Shown in pieces: positions 53,503 through 62,198 of a DNA stretch of 64,000 nucleotides. The notes beneath the pieces are model-generated. The model did no database searches, was not told the DNA's origin, and was given only the letters and a program-made list of their open reading frames with translations. The first letter of the stretch is position 1; every line of letters starts with the position of its first letter. Source of the stretch: Rhizosaccharibacter radicis (GTDB lineage Bacteria > Pseudomonadota > Alphaproteobacteria > Acetobacterales > Acetobacteraceae); the NCBI GenBank assembly GCA_024508355.1, contig JAMZEJ010000011.1:81644-145643 (forward strand). The letters run 5' to 3'. The position numbers and the translations under genes were made by a program.

Positions 53503-54396
53503 TCAGGTGCCGATATTGTCGCGCAGTGCGGCGCCCAGCATCCGCAGGGCCCGCGGCACGTGCCGGTGTCCGGGTAAGAACAAGCGGAAGCCGGGATGGG
53601 CGGGCGTCCACTCGCGCAGCACTTCCTGTAGGGTGCCGGCCGCGAGATCCGGCTCCGCGATCCAGGACCGCACATAGGCGAACCCGAGCCCGGCCCGTGC
53701 GGCGTCCAGCATGAGCGCCTCGTGGTCGGTCGCCAGCGGACCCGACACCGTGACCCGCTCTTCCCGACCAAGATGCTCGAATTCCCAACGGTAAAGGCGG
53801 CTGTTGCCCAGCCGTCGCCCGATGCAGGGTCGGGTGGCGAGATCCGATGGCGTCCGCGGTTCGCCGTGGCGGGCGATGCACTCAGGCGTGGCCACCACGA
53901 CGAAGCGCAACGGCGGGCTGCACGGCCAGGCGATCATGTCCTGCGGCACCGCTTCGGCCAGTCGGATGCCGGCATCGAACCCTTCCGACACGATGTCCGC
54001 GAGGCGGTCCTCGGCCACCAGTTCGATCCGCAGCGACGGATGGCGGCCCAGAAAGGCGGTCACGGGAGCCGACACGAAGTTCAGCGCCGCGGTGGACGCG
54101 TTGATCCGCAACGCGCCCCGCAGCGTCCCGGGCGTGTCGGCGGCATCGGCCGCGGCCTCCCGAAGCAAGGCCAGTGCGGTGTCCGCCCGCTCCAGGAAGA
54201 TGCGCCCGGCCTCCGTGGGAGCGAGGCTGCGCGTCGTGCGGTGGAACAGCCTGATGCCCACTTGCCCTTCCAGGGCCAGCACCGCCCGGCTCACCGCGGA
54301 CGGCGACGAGTTCAGGGCGTGCGCCGCCGCCCGGAAGCTGTTCTGCCGCCACACGGCCAGCGCCGCCTCGATACCTTCCAGCCGGGGGAGTTCCAC
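53503..54396 (-). CDS. LysR-family transcriptional regulator
   Basis: The 297-residue product has the HTH (ALAVWRQNSFRAAAHALNSSPSAVSRAVLALEGQVGIRLFHRTTRSLAPT). A substrate-binding domain follows (GALRINASTAALNFVSAPVTAFLGRHPSLRIELVAEDRLADIVSEGFDAGIRLA ... GLGFAYVRSWIAEPDLAAGTL). Phrases such as EGFDAGIRLAEAVPQDMIAWP are typical of the subfamily that controls short-chain dehydrogenases. The start is the GTG at 54396, chosen because it directly precedes the HTH. It is divergent from an SDR gene 93 bp away. Confidence 0.92.
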   Translation of the reverse strand: MELPRLEGIEAALAVWRQNSFRAAAHALNSSPSAVSRAVLALEGQVGIRLFHRTTRSLAPTEAGRIFLERADTALALLREAAADAADTPGTLRGALRINASTAALNFVSAPVTAFLGRHPSLRIELVAEDRLADIVSEGFDAGIRLAEAVPQDMIAWPCSPPLRFVVVATPECIARHGEPRTPSDLATRPCIGRRLGNSRLYRWEFEHLGREERVTVSGPLATDHEALMLDAARAGLGFAYVRSWIAEPDLAAGTLQEVLREWTPAHPGFRLFLPGHRHVPRALRMLGAALRDNIGT

Positions 54397-54489
54397 CGTC
54401 CCACCTTTCGCAACGATGCATGCCGCGTCGTGCCGCTTATCGCACCGGCGGTCATACGCCATCTCCGGTGCGTCGAGGAGGACGAGATC

Positions 54490-55305
54490 ATGCCGAAGCT
54501 GATCCTGATCACGGGCGTGTCGAGTGGTCTCGGTCGCGCCATGGCGGGCGAGGCGCTCGCCCGGGGGCACCGGGTGGTGGGAACGGTGCGACACGCGGAG
54601 GCCGGTGCGGCGTTCGAAGCGCTGGCGCCGGGCAGGGCGCTCGCCCGTAGGCTGGACCTCGCCGACACCGGGGCCATCGCTCCCCTCGTCCGCGAGGTGG
54701 AGACGTCCGCGGGCGCGATCGATGCGGTGGTGAACAACGCCGGCTACGGCTTGGAAGGCGCAGTGGAGGAGCTGTCGCTTCCGGAGCTGCGCGCGCAGTT
54801 CGAGATCAACGTGTTCGCCCCGGTGGCTATGATCCAGGCGGTGTTGCCGTTCATGCGGGCGCGACGGCGGGGTCATGTCCTGAACGTCACGTCGATGGGG
54901 GCGGTGGTGACGTTTCCGGGGCTGGGCGCCTATCACGGCAGCAAGTTCGCCCTGCAAGGCCTGAGCGACACCCTGGCGGCGGAACTGGAGCCGTTCGGGA
55001 TCCGGGTCACCAGCATCCTGCCGGGAGTTTATCGCAGCGACTGGGGCGGCCGGTCCCTGCGCGGGCCGGAGCGCCGGATGAGCGAGTACGAGCATCTCCA
55101 CGACCCGTCCCGCCGCGAGGCGCTGGCCTGGGGCGATCCGGCGGCGCTGGGCCGGGTGGTGCTTGACGCGATCGAGATGCCGGAACCGCCGCGCCGCCTG
55201 CCGGTGGGTCCCACGGCCTTGGCGATGATCCGCGACGCCCTGGCCGGCTTCGGGGCCGAGATCGATCGGTGGCAGGAACTGGCGTTCGCGGATGGCGAAG
55301 GCTGA
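54490..55305 (+). CDS. SDR family oxidoreductase
   Basis: This is a 271-residue classical short-chain dehydrogenase. It has the cofactor loop LITGVSSGLGRAMAGEAL, NNAGYGLEGAVEE, the Ser in NVTSMGAVVTF and the Tyr/Lys pair in YHGSKFALQGLSDTLAAELEPFGIRVTSILPG. It resembles the many oxidoreductases of the YfeR-type SDR group induced by LysR regulators. The start is the ATG at 54490 with GGAGG about 10 nt upstream. It is divergent from the LysR gene. Confidence 0.93.
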   Translation: MPKLILITGVSSGLGRAMAGEALARGHRVVGTVRHAEAGAAFEALAPGRALARRLDLADTGAIAPLVREVETSAGAIDAVVNNAGYGLEGAVEELSLPELRAQFEINVFAPVAMIQAVLPFMRARRRGHVLNVTSMGAVVTFPGLGAYHGSKFALQGLSDTLAAELEPFGIRVTSILPGVYRSDWGGRSLRGPERRMSEYEHLHDPSRREALAWGDPAALGRVVLDAIEMPEPPRRLPVGPTALAMIRDALAGFGAEIDRWQELAFADGEG

Positions 55306-55602
55306 TCACGTGGCGCGAGTAGGCGGGTAGGCCGATGGCTGCCGGCTCGCCCAGTCGTCCCGCCGTGGATCTCGTTTCGGGTTTGGTATGATCCGCCGGT
55401 CGCGGGGAAGAAAGCTTCCAGGGCAGGTTCGCTGCCGGGTGGCCCAGGAGCGGCTCCCGCCAGCCTGCATGACCGCAATCGCCGCTCGTTGCCCTCGACC
55501 TCGACGAGGAGCGGCGCCGAGCCGCGGCGGTTTCTTCGCCGGGCATGTGGGGATCGAGCATCCGTGGGAGGGGCGGCCCGAGAGTGTACCGCCCCCGGTT
55601 CG

Positions 55603-56841
55603 TCAGACCGGCACCACGTCCGGACGATCGGTGGGCCACTGCGCGATCACGCTCTGATCGACGTTGAGGTGTTGGCGGACCAGTTCCGGCGGAACATGGG
55701 TCAGCCAGTCCGACAGCGACACCTCGGCGAAACGATCCGCCTTGAAGATTTCCAGGAACTGCAGCTCCGTGCTGCCGGTGTTCTGGACGTAGTGGCCGAG
55801 GCTCTTGCGGACGTACCCGACGTCGCCGGGGCGGAAATCCGCTGTCTGCGCCTTCGGTCCGGTGTTGAACACCGTCATGCGCGCTTCGCCCTTGATGTAG
55901 TACTGCCATTCGTCGGCGTTGGGATGCCAGTGCAGTTCGCGCAGCCCGCCCGGTTCGATGGTCACCAGGGCCGCCGCCACCGTCTGCGAGATCGGGAAGT
56001 TGCGGCCGTCCGCGATCTGCACCTGGCCGCCCTTGGTCTTCTTGTTGGGCGTCATGCGCGACAGCTTGAAGGTCACCGGGCGGGCGCCCGGCACCACGCG
56101 TGCGTTCTTTTGGTCATCCGCCAACGGTCCCGGCACCTCGCCCTGGAAGATCCACAGGTTGTTCAGCGGGATCTTGGCGAAGCTTTCGGCCGGAACACCG
56201 AAATTGGCCGCCAGCACCTCCGGGGGCGTGTGGGCGAGCCAGTCGGTGAGCAGCAGCGTGTTGAACTCGCTGGCGCGTCCGTTGTCGAAGGCGAGCAGGA
56301 ACTCCGCGCCATCCGGCCCCAGGCCCTGGAGCGAATGCGGCAGGCCGGGCGGGAAATACCACAGGTCTCCCGCTTCCACGTCCTCGACGCTGGGACGACC
56401 CTGCTCGTCCAGTGTGGTGATGCGGCATTGCCCGTAGAGCATGATCGCCCACTCGGCCTGCTGGTGCCAGTGCATCTCGCGGATGCCCCCGGCGGACAGG
56501 CGCATGTTGACGCCCGAGATGGTCTCGGAGATCGCGAAATCGTCCTGCGTGACCTCGCGGGCCCAGCCGCCGTTCTGGATGCGCTTGTGGGCGTTGTTGA
56601 AGGAAGCCCAGAACAGCGGCATCCCGTCCACGTCGGTGGCCGGCGGGTTCTGGAAGGAGGGAAACTGGCCGGCGAGCGTCGGGTTCTTGGGGCCGGGTTC
56701 CGTGAGACCGGCCTTGTTGGTGACGTTGACCGCGCCCTGCGGCGGATTGTCCGGGTTGCCGAAGCTCGCCGCCCGGGCCGCACCCGCGGCACCGAGCGCA
56801 CCCGCGGCGGCCAGCAGGCCGCGTCGTGCAAGAAAGGTCAT
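55603..56841 (-). CDS. Oxalate decarboxylase-family bicupin
   Basis: This Mn-dependent bicupin resembles OxdC, which turns oxalate into formate and CO2. The 412-residue precursor has a Tat-like N-terminus (ARRGLLAAAGALGAAGAARA). Both cupins keep full metal sets: EMHWHQQAEWAIML with PHSLQG, and ELHWHPNADEWQYY with GHYVQN. The lid segment that carries the catalytic Glu in OxdC (SENST) reads SEFNT just before TDWLAHTPPEV. The Glu is thus kept. The Tat-like signal suggests a periplasmic enzyme. The start is the ATG at 56841. It is divergent from a LysR regulator. Confidence 0.9.
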   Translation of the reverse strand: MTFLARRGLLAAAGALGAAGAARAASFGNPDNPPQGAVNVTNKAGLTEPGPKNPTLAGQFPSFQNPPATDVDGMPLFWASFNNAHKRIQNGGWAREVTQDDFAISETISGVNMRLSAGGIREMHWHQQAEWAIMLYGQCRITTLDEQGRPSVEDVEAGDLWYFPPGLPHSLQGLGPDGAEFLLAFDNGRASEFNTLLLTDWLAHTPPEVLAANFGVPAESFAKIPLNNLWIFQGEVPGPLADDQKNARVVPGARPVTFKLSRMTPNKKTKGGQVQIADGRNFPISQTVAAALVTIEPGGLRELHWHPNADEWQYYIKGEARMTVFNTGPKAQTADFRPGDVGYVRKSLGHYVQNTGSTELQFLEIFKADRFAEVSLSDWLTHVPPELVRQHLNVDQSVIAQWPTDRPDVVPV

Positions 56842-56869
56842 GGACCGGCTCTCCGATGGAAGGAGTTCT

Positions 56870-56912
56870 GGATATATTGTGAAACATAATCATTCAAGGT
56901 TAACTTATATCC
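56870..56912. promoter_or_regulatory. AT-rich control region with nested dyads between oxalate decarboxylase and LysR genes
   Basis: Outer arms GGATATA (56870-56876) and TATATCC (56906-56912) enclose an inner dyad, ATTGTG (56876-56881) - AAA - CATAAT (56885-56890). The LysR ATG follows immediately at 56913. This is the most AT-rich stretch nearby and the expected site for LysR binding. Confidence 0.55.
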
Positions 56913-57791
56913 ATGCATGATGAAGTCGCCTTCGATCCGGTGTTGCTGCGCTCGTTCCTGGCCGTGGCCGAGACGTTGCACTTCACGGCGGCCGCGCGGC
57001 GGCGGGGCATCGGTCAGCCCACCATCAGCCAGCACGTCGCGCGGCTGGAACGATCGGTCGGACGGCCGCTGCTGGTCCGCAGCACCAAGACCGTCACCCT
57101 GACGGCCGATGGGCTGGCGATGGTGGATCTCGCCCGCGACATCCTCGACGCGCAGGACAGGGCGGCGGCCTGGTTCGAGCGCTCGGATATCCACGGCCAC
57201 CTGCGCGTCGGGATCGGGGAGGACCTCGCGTTGTCGCGGCTGCCCGACCTGCTGCGCCGTTTCCGGAGCGCCCATCCGGGGGTGGAGCTGGAACTGACCG
57301 TCGGGCTGAGCAGCGAGCTGCACGCGTCGCTCAACAGCAACGGGTTCGATTTGTTGTTCGCCAAGCGCGACGGGCGGCAGCCAAGGGGCCAGGTGGTGTT
57401 CCGCCAGCCCCTGCTCTGGTGGGGCGCGGAGGGTGCGGCGATCGATCCCGACCGTCCGGTGCCGCTGGTGCTTTTTCCCGGCAACAGCATCACCCGCAGG
57501 CTCGCCATCGAGGCGCTGAACGGTGCCAGGCGGTCATGGCGCGTGGCCGTGGCGAGTCCCAGCCTCGTGGCGATGACCGCCGCGGTGCGGGCGGGCTACG
57601 GCATCACCGCGCAGTGCCCGCTGGTACGGGCGCCGGGACTGGTGCCGGTCGCCGCGCAGGACGCGGAACTGCCCCCGCTGCCGGACGTGGAGTTCGTGGT
57701 GCTGGCCCGGGACGACCGTCCCAGCCGGGCGGCCCAGGCCCTGATCGAGTCGATCAACGCCGAGGCCGCCACCATCGGTGAGACGGGCTGA
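56913..57791 (+). CDS. LysR-family transcriptional regulator
   Basis: The 292-residue product has the HTH (RSFLAVAETLHFTAAARRRGIGQPTISQHVARLERSVGRPLLVRSTKTVTLTADG). The effector domain (GHLRVGIGEDLALSRLPDLLRRFRSAHPGVELELTVGLSSELHASL) follows. The start ATG at 56913 directly follows the palindromic region. It is divergent from the oxalate decarboxylase-like gene, which it probably controls. It converges with the next LysR gene, 27 bp from its stop. Confidence 0.93.
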   Translation: MHDEVAFDPVLLRSFLAVAETLHFTAAARRRGIGQPTISQHVARLERSVGRPLLVRSTKTVTLTADGLAMVDLARDILDAQDRAAAWFERSDIHGHLRVGIGEDLALSRLPDLLRRFRSAHPGVELELTVGLSSELHASLNSNGFDLLFAKRDGRQPRGQVVFRQPLLWWGAEGAAIDPDRPVPLVLFPGNSITRRLAIEALNGARRSWRVAVASPSLVAMTAAVRAGYGITAQCPLVRAPGLVPVAAQDAELPPLPDVEFVVLARDDRPSRAAQALIESINAEAATIGETG

Positions 57792-57818
57792 GGAGCGGAG
57801 TTTCCGGGACACTGCCCC

Positions 57819-58727
57819 TCAGGACGCTCCCGGCCGTCCCGCGGCGCGCCCGAAGAGCTCATCCAGCCAGGCCAGGAACACCCTGACCCGCAGGGTGCGG
57901 CGCCGGCTTGGCGGGAACAGGGCGAACAGCGGCGTGGGAGGAGGCGCGAACGGCGTCAGCACCTCCACGAGCCGGCCGGCCGCGATGTCCGCGGCGAAGC
58001 GGTAGCGCGGGGCCTGTGCCAGCCCCAGACCCTGCCGGGCCAGGGCGGCCATGGTCTCGCTGTCGTTCACCGTGATCCTGGCAGGCAGCGCCACCTCACG
58101 GGGCCGACCATCGAGCATGAAATCGAGCGGCAGCACCCCGCCGGTGCGGGACGACAGGAACCCGACCATCGCGTGGCCTTCGAGCGCCTCGGGCGTGGAA
58201 GGCGTGCCGTGCCGGGCGAGATAGTCGGGGCTCGCGATCACCACCTCGTCCAGCACGCCGAGCGGATGGCGGATCATCGTATCCTCGTCGGGCTCGCCGG
58301 CCCGGATCACGCAGTCCACGCCCTCGCGCAGCAGATCCACCAGCCGGTCGCCCTGTCCCAGATGCAGGTCGAGCAGCGGATGCCGGGCCAGGAACTCGGG
58401 CAGGTGCGGCAGCAGGAAGGTGCGGGTGAGCAGGCCGTGCGCATCCACGCGTAGCCGTCCCCGGGGCTGTCCGCCGCGCACCGCATCCTCGGCCTCCGTG
58501 AGATCCGCCAGGATCAGCAGGCAGCGACGGTAAAATTCCTGCCCGTCGGGCGTCGGCGACACGTGGCGCGTGGTGCGGTCGAGCAGCCGGGCGCCGAGAT
58601 CGGCTTCCAGCATGCGGATCGCTTCCGTCGCGGTGGAGCGGGAATGTCCAAGGTCGGCGGCGGCCTCCGTGAAGCTGTGCCGCTCCACGATGCGGACGAA
58701 CAGGCGAAGGCGATCGAGGCGATCCAT
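57819..58727 (-). CDS. LysR-family transcriptional regulator
   Basis: The 302-residue product begins MDRLDRLRLFVRIVERHSFTEAAADLGHSRSTATEAIRMLEADLGARLLDRTTRHVSPT. The effector domain (GRLRVDAHGLLTRTFLLPHLPEFLARHPLLDLHLGQGDRLVDLLREGVDCVIRAGEP ... GLGLAQAPRYRFAADIAAGRLVEVL) is typical of regulators of short-chain dehydrogenases. I take the ATG at 58727; the frame is open to 58799. It is divergent from an SDR-tautomerase pair, 104 bp apart. Confidence 0.92.
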   Translation of the reverse strand: MDRLDRLRLFVRIVERHSFTEAAADLGHSRSTATEAIRMLEADLGARLLDRTTRHVSPTPDGQEFYRRCLLILADLTEAEDAVRGGQPRGRLRVDAHGLLTRTFLLPHLPEFLARHPLLDLHLGQGDRLVDLLREGVDCVIRAGEPDEDTMIRHPLGVLDEVVIASPDYLARHGTPSTPEALEGHAMVGFLSSRTGGVLPLDFMLDGRPREVALPARITVNDSETMAALARQGLGLAQAPRYRFAADIAAGRLVEVLTPFAPPPTPLFALFPPSRRRTLRVRVFLAWLDELFGRAAGRPGAS

Positions 58728-58736
58728 GGTGCATTG

Positions 58737-58751
58737 TTCGCGCGATGCGAA
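58737..58751. promoter_or_regulatory. LysR-box-like dyad TTCGC-N5-GCGAA
   Basis: TTCGC (58737-58741) and GCGAA (58747-58751) are perfect inverted repeats just upstream of the LysR start, with T and A spaced by 11 bases inside. It faces the divergent SDR gene. Confidence 0.4.
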
Positions 58752-58831
58752 AAGAGTTTGCAAGCGCGGCCGATTTATTCGCGGTCTGCCATGCTCCATC
58801 TGTGTGGCCGGACAAGGAAAGGACCGACGTC

Positions 58832-59572
58832 ATGTCGCAGCATTCCCGGCGAACGGCCATCGTCACGGGCGCATCCGGCGGGATCGGAGCCGCCATCTCC
58901 CAGCGACTGGCTGCCGACGGCTTCGCCGTCGCGGTGCATTACTCCTCGAGCCGCGATGCCGCCGACCGGCTCGTGGCGGCCATCGCGGCCAACGGTGGGC
59001 ATGCCGCCGCGATCCCGGCAGACCTGGCTGCCCACGACGGCGCCCGTATCCTGTTCGACCAGACCGAACAACGGCTCGGCCCGGTGGACGTCCTGGTCAA
59101 CAACGCCGGCCTCAACGATCTGGCTCCCGTGGCGGAGTCGACGGACGAGATGTTCGACCGGCAGGTCGCCGTGAACCTGGGCGGCGCGTTCCGCGGCATG
59201 CGCGAGGCGGCGGCCCGGCTGCGGCCACAGGGACGGATCATCAACATCTCCACCAGCGTGGTCGGGGTGTTCCTGCCCACCTACGGGGTCTACGCGGCCA
59301 CCAAGGCCGCGGTGGAGGCGCTGACCCGGGTGATGTCCAAGGAGATGGGCGAGCGAGGCATCACGGTGAACGCCGTCGCCCCGGGCCCGGTGGAAACGCC
59401 GCTGTTTCTGCGGAACAAGAGCGAGGAGCGCGTGCAGGCCATCGCGAACATGAACCCGTTCCGGCGGCTCGGTCAGCCGGACGACATCGCGGGCGTGGTG
59501 GCGTTTCTGGCCGGCCCCGACGCGGGCTGGGTCAATGGTCAGGTGATCCGCGCCAATGGCGGCATGGTCTGA
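58832..59572 (+). CDS. SDR family oxidoreductase (FabG-like)
   Basis: This is a 246-residue classical short-chain dehydrogenase. It has the cofactor motif AIVTGASGGIGAAISQRLA, NNAGLNDLAPVAE, the Ser in IINISTSVVG and YGVYAATKAAVEALTRVMSKEMGERGITVNAVAPGPVETPLF with the Tyr/Lys pair. The NGQVIRANGGMV end is that of the FabG-like group. The start is the ATG at 58832 with AAGGA upstream. It is followed 25 bp on by a tautomerase gene, so the two are co-transcribed opposite a LysR regulator. Confidence 0.93.
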   Translation: MSQHSRRTAIVTGASGGIGAAISQRLAADGFAVAVHYSSSRDAADRLVAAIAANGGHAAAIPADLAAHDGARILFDQTEQRLGPVDVLVNNAGLNDLAPVAESTDEMFDRQVAVNLGGAFRGMREAAARLRPQGRIINISTSVVGVFLPTYGVYAATKAAVEALTRVMSKEMGERGITVNAVAPGPVETPLFLRNKSEERVQAIANMNPFRRLGQPDDIAGVVAFLAGPDAGWVNGQVIRANGGMV

Positions 59573-59597
59573 GCCGCGCCCGGAAAGGAGAACAACG

Positions 59598-59810
59598 ATG
59601 CCGTTCGTGAACTTCAAGCTTCCGCAGGCGGCTCTGTCGCGGGCGCAGAAGCAGCAGCTCGCCCAGCGCACCACCGCGATGATGGTGGAGTTCTTCGGGG
59701 AGGATGCCCGCCCGCACACCATGGTGCTGATCGAGGACGTGCCGGATGGGGGGTATGTCCGGGCCGACGAGGTCTTCGTGGTGCCGGACCCGTATCGCGC
59801 CCGCGACTAG
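59598..59810 (+). CDS. 4-oxalocrotonate tautomerase-family protein
   Basis: The 70-residue product starts MPFVNFKLPQAALSRAQKQQLAQRTTAMMVEFFGEDARPHTMVLIEDVPDGGY. The Pro after the initiator Met is the catalytic base of the tautomerase family. An AAAGGAG lies about 9 nt upstream. It is the second gene of the SDR pair. The substrate is unknown; small tautomerases handle enol-keto forms of aromatic or oxo acids. Confidence 0.88.
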   Translation: MPFVNFKLPQAALSRAQKQQLAQRTTAMMVEFFGEDARPHTMVLIEDVPDGGYVRADEVFVVPDPYRARD

Positions 59811-59963
59811 GATCAAGACTGGATCGCCCCGCGTTTCTCGACCAAAGGCACGCTCTCAACGGAGGCCCGCATTCGTCCGGAAGTGGACGTTCGCGGGGAT
59901 GTTCGGTGTGCATACGTGCTTGCGCGCCGGGACGCTTGATATGCCGGGTGGCGGACGACGCCG

Positions 59964-60365
59964 CTATTTCGCCGTGACCGGGTGCTGATCTGGAACGTCC
60001 GCGGAAGGCGCGCGCAGCAGAGCGTCGAGCTCGGCGAGTGCGGGCAAACCGGCCGCCTGGGCTTCCAGCGTCCGGTAGCAGCGGATCAGGCGTCGTCCTT
60101 CCGCCGTGAGCGTCGCGCCGCCCCCGCCCGCGCCGCCCGGGCGCGCCGACACGGCAGGGGCGTGGAGCGACGCGTTGATCGCATCCACCAGCAGCCAGGC
60201 CCGGCGGTAGGACATGTTCATCGCCCGGCCGGCGCGGCTGATGGAGCCGTGCTCGCCGATCAGCTCCAGGAGACGCACCTTGCCGTGCCCCAGCACGTGC
60301 GTCCCGCCAAGATCGACGCGGAGGGTCAGGCGCGGGCCGACCGTCATGCCGTTTTCGCCGCTCAT
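59964..60365 (-). CDS. ModE-type winged-helix regulator (N-terminal domain only)
   Basis: The 133-residue product has the ModE DNA-binding domain: KVRLLELIGEHGSISRAGRAMNMSYRRAWLLVDAINASLHAPAVSARPGGAGGGGATLTAEGRRLI. The molybdate-binding TOBE half of full ModE is absent, as in the short ModE-like group. It may therefore answer to another signal or none. The ATG at 60365 overlaps the stop of the M3 peptidase (ATGA), so it is translated with it. An alternative ATG is at 60311-60320 in the same frame (MTVGPRL). Confidence 0.85.
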   Translation of the reverse strand: MSGENGMTVGPRLTLRVDLGGTHVLGHGKVRLLELIGEHGSISRAGRAMNMSYRRAWLLVDAINASLHAPAVSARPGGAGGGGATLTAEGRRLIRCYRTLEAQAAGLPALAELDALLRAPSADVPDQHPVTAK

Positions 60366-62086
60366 GCCTCGCCGTCGAGGAAGCGCGCGGCTTCCTTGAC
60401 CACCAGCGACAGGGTGCCGCGCGTGAAGGGCGACGCGAGTCCGGCGGAGGCGACCAGATCGGTGAACGGCATCGAGCCGCCGCGCCCGCACAGCGCCACG
60501 TAGTCGTGCATCGCCGCCGGACGATCATGGCGGGCGCGCAGCCAGAACTGCAGTGCGCAGCACAGGGCGAGCGTGTAGTCGATGTAGTAGAAGGGCGAAC
60601 GGTAGATGTGCGGCTGCGCCTGCCAGCGGCCGCCCTTCGCGGGGTGGGCGAGCGGACCCCAGTCGCGCCACGGCATGTAGCGCTTCTCCAGCCGCTGCCA
60701 GCATTCGTGGCGCTCGGCGGGGCTCATCTCCGGATGCGCGTAGATCTCGTGCTGGAAATGATCGACGCAGACCCCGTAGGGCAAGAACGCGAGCGAGCCG
60801 ATCAGGTGCATGCGGCGATAACGGTCGCCGTTCTCGTCGCCCACCAGCAGTTCCATCTCCGGCCAGCACAGGAACTCCAGCCCCATGGAGTTGATCTCGG
60901 CCGCGTCCATCGTCGGCCACAGGAGGTCGATGCCGGGCTGCTGCCGGCTCTTCCAGTTCTGGAATGCGTGACCCATCTCGTGCGTGAAAACGCCGATGTC
61001 GTTGTGGGTGCCGTTGAAGTTGGCGAAGATGAAGGGCATGCCCTGCACCGGGAACGAGGTGCAGAAGCCGCCGCCGGCCTTGCCGTCGCGGTTGCGAAGG
61101 TCGAGGAAGCCGCCGTCGAGCATCGCGCGGTAGAACCCGCCCATCTCGCCGTCGAGGCGGTCGAACATGGTGGTGGCGCGCTCCACCAGCGTGTCGTGAT
61201 CCCCGACCGGCCGCGGATTGCCGGCGGGATCGATCAGCCCTTCGTCCCAGCTCCGCAGCCGGTCCCATCCCTGCGCCGCGCGCCGCTCTTCCAGCAATCT
61301 CGCCATCAGCGGCACCACGTGCGCCACCACCTCCTCGCGGAACGACGCCACTTCGGCCGGGCCGTAATCGACGCGGCGCATGCGCCGGTAGCCCAGCGCG
61401 GTATAGGTGTCGAAGCCGAGCGTGCGGGCCATGCGGGTCCGCAGCGCCACCAGTTCGCCGAACAGGCTGTCCAGTTCCGCCGCGTTGCGCTCGAAGAACC
61501 CCCAGCGCGCGTTCTCCGCGGCGAAGCGCGTGTCGCGATCGAGGGCTTCCGCGAACGGGGCCAGCCCGGCGAGATTGGTCTCGGCCTCCCCGACCCGGAG
61601 CCGGGCGGAGGCGAGCAGTTCGGTATATCGCGCGGACAACCGTGCTTCGGCTTCCAGGTCGGAAGCGATGGCCGGATCGAAGATGGTGACGTCCGACTCC
61701 CACAGTCGCACGGCATGCCGGCCAAGCAACCCGGTCAGCTCCTGCCGGCCCACTTCCGACAACAAGCGCTTCTTCAACGCCGTCTCGTGTCTGGCGGCCT
61801 CGGGGTTGAGCTGGTCCGCCAGGTCGCGGTCGGCGCGCGCCCCGGCATCAGTGGTGTCCTGTGCGAAACGCAGATGCACGAGGGAGGCCCAGCTCTCGAA
61901 CCCGCGCCGGGCGCTGTCGAAGCGTTCCAGCAGGGCGGCGAGCGCCGCGCGGCGGGCGGGATCGTTCTCGGGGCCGGCCGCCAGGGCCGCGGACAGGGCG
62001 CGGTCGAGCCCGGCATGAGCGGCGGAGAGGGTTTCCCGCGTGGGCGGGTCGAATCGGAGGTCGCTGAAGCGGGGCTGATGCGTCAT
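60362..62086 (-). CDS. M3-family oligoendopeptidase (zinc metallopeptidase)
   Basis: This 574-residue peptidase has the HExxH site in GVFTHEMGHAFQNWK and the Glu ligand in DAAEINSMGLEFL. It is of the oligoendopeptidase F-like group, which cleaves short peptides in the cytosol. Other family text is YRSPFYYIDYTLALCCALQFW and LVASAGLASPFTRGTL near the end. The start is the ATG at 62086 (MTHQPRFSDLRF); no clear Shine-Dalgarno is visible. It overlaps the ModE-like gene downstream by ATGA. Confidence 0.93.
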   Translation of the reverse strand: MTHQPRFSDLRFDPPTRETLSAAHAGLDRALSAALAAGPENDPARRAALAALLERFDSARRGFESWASLVHLRFAQDTTDAGARADRDLADQLNPEAARHETALKKRLLSEVGRQELTGLLGRHAVRLWESDVTIFDPAIASDLEAEARLSARYTELLASARLRVGEAETNLAGLAPFAEALDRDTRFAAENARWGFFERNAAELDSLFGELVALRTRMARTLGFDTYTALGYRRMRRVDYGPAEVASFREEVVAHVVPLMARLLEERRAAQGWDRLRSWDEGLIDPAGNPRPVGDHDTLVERATTMFDRLDGEMGGFYRAMLDGGFLDLRNRDGKAGGGFCTSFPVQGMPFIFANFNGTHNDIGVFTHEMGHAFQNWKSRQQPGIDLLWPTMDAAEINSMGLEFLCWPEMELLVGDENGDRYRRMHLIGSLAFLPYGVCVDHFQHEIYAHPEMSPAERHECWQRLEKRYMPWRDWGPLAHPAKGGRWQAQPHIYRSPFYYIDYTLALCCALQFWLRARHDRPAAMHDYVALCGRGGSMPFTDLVASAGLASPFTRGTLSLVVKEAARFLDGEA

Positions 62087-62198
62087 GGGGAGGTTCCGGG
62101 CCCGGGCCGGGATCCTGCCGTCGGATCCCGCTGATCGCGAGGCCTCCCGCATCATGCGCCGGGGTTGGCCCTGCGGCTACCCCCGGCGTTCCGGCCGT

